Assembly: GCA_934777095.1 (NCBI GenBank)
Contig: CAKVNP010000010.1
Span: 1-15,329 of the forward strand
Length of the DNA: 15,329 bases
Source: an uncultured Clostridium sp.
Lineage (GTDB): Bacteria; Bacillota; Clostridia; Clostridiales; Clostridiaceae
Direction of reading: 5' to 3'
In this document: one piece after another, positions 13,754 through 15,329 of the stretch
Position numbering within the stretch: the stretch's first letter is position 1
Layout of the letters: every line of letters starts with the position of its first letter
Position numbers and translations under genes: made by a program
The notes under the pieces: generated by a model
Seen by the model: only the letters and a program-made list of their open reading frames with translations
Told to the model about the DNA's origin: nothing
Database searches by the model: none

Positions 13754-15329
13754 ATGACTAGCAACAACTCTTTAAAAAGTAAAAAAGTAGTCTTAAAAGA
13801 ACTAAATTCAGCTTTTAAAGGCATTATCCATAATTATAAATATATTAATTCATTATCTAAGGGGGAAGAGGAAATCATCCCCTCAGCTCAATGGCTGCTA
13901 GATAATATTTATCTTATTGAAAAAGAATATAAAGAAATTAAATTCAATCTTCCTAGAGAATATTATGATAGCAAAGATAGTCATATTTATGAATTCACTA
14001 AAGAATATGTAATAGATAGTTCAGCTATCTTAAATGAAGAGGATATGGAAAGTTTTATTAAAAGTTTAAATTATGAGTTGACTATGGGTGAATTATGGGC
14101 CTTTCCTTTAATGGCTAGAGCAGCACTGATTATTTTATTAGCTTATATCACTAATAGCATTGCTGTTATCCAGAAACAAAGGGCAGCAGCTAAGAAGCTA
14201 GGATATACAATAATTGAAAATATTAAAGAGGGAAATATAGAAAAGTTATTATTAAAGCTAGAAGCAAAATACCCTAAACGTAGAAATATTATAGATCAAA
14301 AAATAAACAACGATAAGGAAAAGTTTATGGGGGAAGATGTTTCACTTAATGATGGAATGTTTTCCGTTGAATTTGTAGATAAAATATTTATGGTTCTAAA
14401 GGATAATTCAATAGAAGATAAAAGAATATATGATTTTATTTTAGATCGGCTTGAAAAGCAGAAGGATGAAGTAGAATTAGATAAATTATTTATTGAGGAA
14501 AATTTGAGGCAGGGAACTATAGAAAATTATATTGCTAATATTATTACTTCATTAAGAAAAATCGAGTCTATTAATTGGCGTAAATTCTTTGAAAGGACTT
14601 CAAAAATAGAACGTCTATTAAACTACGATCCAGCAGAAGTTTATTCTAAGATGGATTTTGAAACTAAAGATTATTATAGGCATAAGATAGAGGAAATAGC
14701 TAGACGAAGCGGTAGAACAGAAATAAATATTGTAAACTTAATCTTAGAATTATGTAGAAGAGAAGAAAATGATGAAGATTATCAGAAACATGTTGGATAT
14801 TACATCATAGATGAAGGACAAAAGGAACTTTTAGCTAAGCTTTCATTTAGAGGCAGGATAGATAATTATATTAATCCACAGTTTTACATCTGGGCCATAT
14901 TAATAATGTCTGTGGTAACTAATCTTTTAATTGTTTTTCTTACTTTTATCTCAAAGCAGAGTTACGGCTTTGGAATGTATTTTTTAGAGTTTCTTATTTT
15001 ACTTATGCCAGCAGTAGAAATATCAATAATAGTGATAAACTGGGCCTTGTCCAAGAATCCGCAGATTAAAGTTGTACCAGCAGTGAGTTGTGATGAGGAA
15101 ATGCTTGAGAGGAATAAAACCATTATAGTAATTCCAGCTATAATAGCCTCTAAGCAAAGATTGGCAGAACTTTTGGCAGAGCTAGAAATATATTATTTAG
15201 GCAATAAAGATAAAAATATTTTCTTTGCACTTCTAGGAGATTTTAAAGATAGTGAAAAAGAAATCAATTTAGACGAAGATAGAATAAATGATTTTGGACT
15301 AAGAAAAATAAAAGAGCTTAATGAAAAGT
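13754..15329 (+). CDS. Cyclic beta-1,2-glucan synthase-like protein, N-terminal part (3' end outside window)
   Basis: The frame is open from ATG 13754 to the right edge (525 codons). It matches the start of NdvB/Cgs-type proteins of about 2,800 residues, which make cyclic beta-1,2-glucan from UDP-glucose and carry a GT84 synthase part and a C-terminal GH94-like phosphorylase part. Marks seen: AQWLLDNIYLIEKEYKEI and LPREYY near residues 47-75, MGELWAFPLMARAAL near 112-126, a DFETKDYYRHKIEEIARRSG stretch near 300, HVGYYIIDEGQ near 348, then two membrane helices (about 377-399 and 407-432). From residue 455 the glycosyltransferase begins: IIVIPAIIASKQRLAELLAELE, YYLGNKDKNIFFALLGDF. A first hydrophobic segment lies at about 115-138. 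Catalytic residues are beyond the window. AAGGAGG lies ten bases before ATG. In Gram-positive anaerobes the product and role of such proteins are largely untested. Confidence 0.85.
   Translation, partial: MTSNNSLKSKKVVLKELNSAFKGIIHNYKYINSLSKGEEEIIPSAQWLLDNIYLIEKEYKEIKFNLPREYYDSKDSHIYEFTKEYVIDSSAILNEEDMESFIKSLNYELTMGELWAFPLMARAALIILLAYITNSIAVIQKQRAAAKKLGYTIIENIKEGNIEKLLLKLEAKYPKRRNIIDQKINNDKEKFMGEDVSLNDGMFSVEFVDKIFMVLKDNSIEDKRIYDFILDRLEKQKDEVELDKLFIEENLRQGTIENYIANIITSLRKIESINWRKFFERTSKIERLLNYDPAEVYSKMDFETKDYYRHKIEEIARRSGRTEINIVNLILELCRREENDEDYQKHVGYYIIDEGQKELLAKLSFRGRIDNYINPQFYIWAILIMSVVTNLLIVFLTFISKQSYGFGMYFLEFLILLMPAVEISIIVINWALSKNPQIKVVPAVSCDEEMLERNKTIIVIPAIIASKQRLAELLAELEIYYLGNKDKNIFFALLGDFKDSEKEINLDEDRINDFGLRKIKELNEK

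Overview
The window looks like chromosome from a low-GC, clostridia-type Firmicute. Coding sequence is strongly AT-rich, arginine is almost always AGA, Shine-Dalgarno sites are strong (GGAGG class), several starts are TTG or GTG, and simple rho-independent hairpins lie between most genes. I see no rRNA, tRNA, CRISPR array, transposase or phage gene.

Layout. 1-455: 3' end of an FtsH protease gene. 537-2630: HelD-type helicase gene (RNA polymerase recycling). 2631-3113: a long gene-free stretch holding a ~175-nt imperfect palindrome, two hairpin terminators and a GC-rich 38-bp tandem repeat. 3114-4199 (minus): tandem-duplicated P-loop ATPase of unknown role. 4326-6707: polar amino acid ABC importer operon (lipoprotein, permease, ATPase) behind a promoter whose -10 lies inside a perfect 16-bp ArgR-like palindrome; a weaker second box sits exactly 21 bp away, so arginine is the likely substrate. 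6813-9353: large Sel1-repeat protein. 9499-10677 (minus): CDF metal exporter with manganese-type ligand motifs, divergent from an M18 aminopeptidase (10841-12136). 12353-12997: lipoprotein with a C-terminal LprI-like domain. 13172-13564 (minus): type IV prepilin. 13754 to the right edge: first 525 codons of a cyclic beta-1,2-glucan synthase-like giant membrane protein.

Most genes are single transcription units with their own terminators. The only clear operon is the importer. Two genes face the cell surface at the right end (pilin and glucan synthase, divergently transcribed), and the lipoprotein lies just beyond the pilin. The least explained material is intergenic: heptamer AATTATG-type repeats placed between stop codon and terminator at three gene ends, always in the sense orientation; the GC-rich GTGAATGTTGCC repeat, found in two intergenic regions; the long palindrome; and two leaders in which the ribosome binding site can pair with upstream sequence. 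No obvious new multi-gene system such as a defence island is visible. The best candidates for new biology are the duplicated ATPase, the Sel1 protein, and the repeat families.
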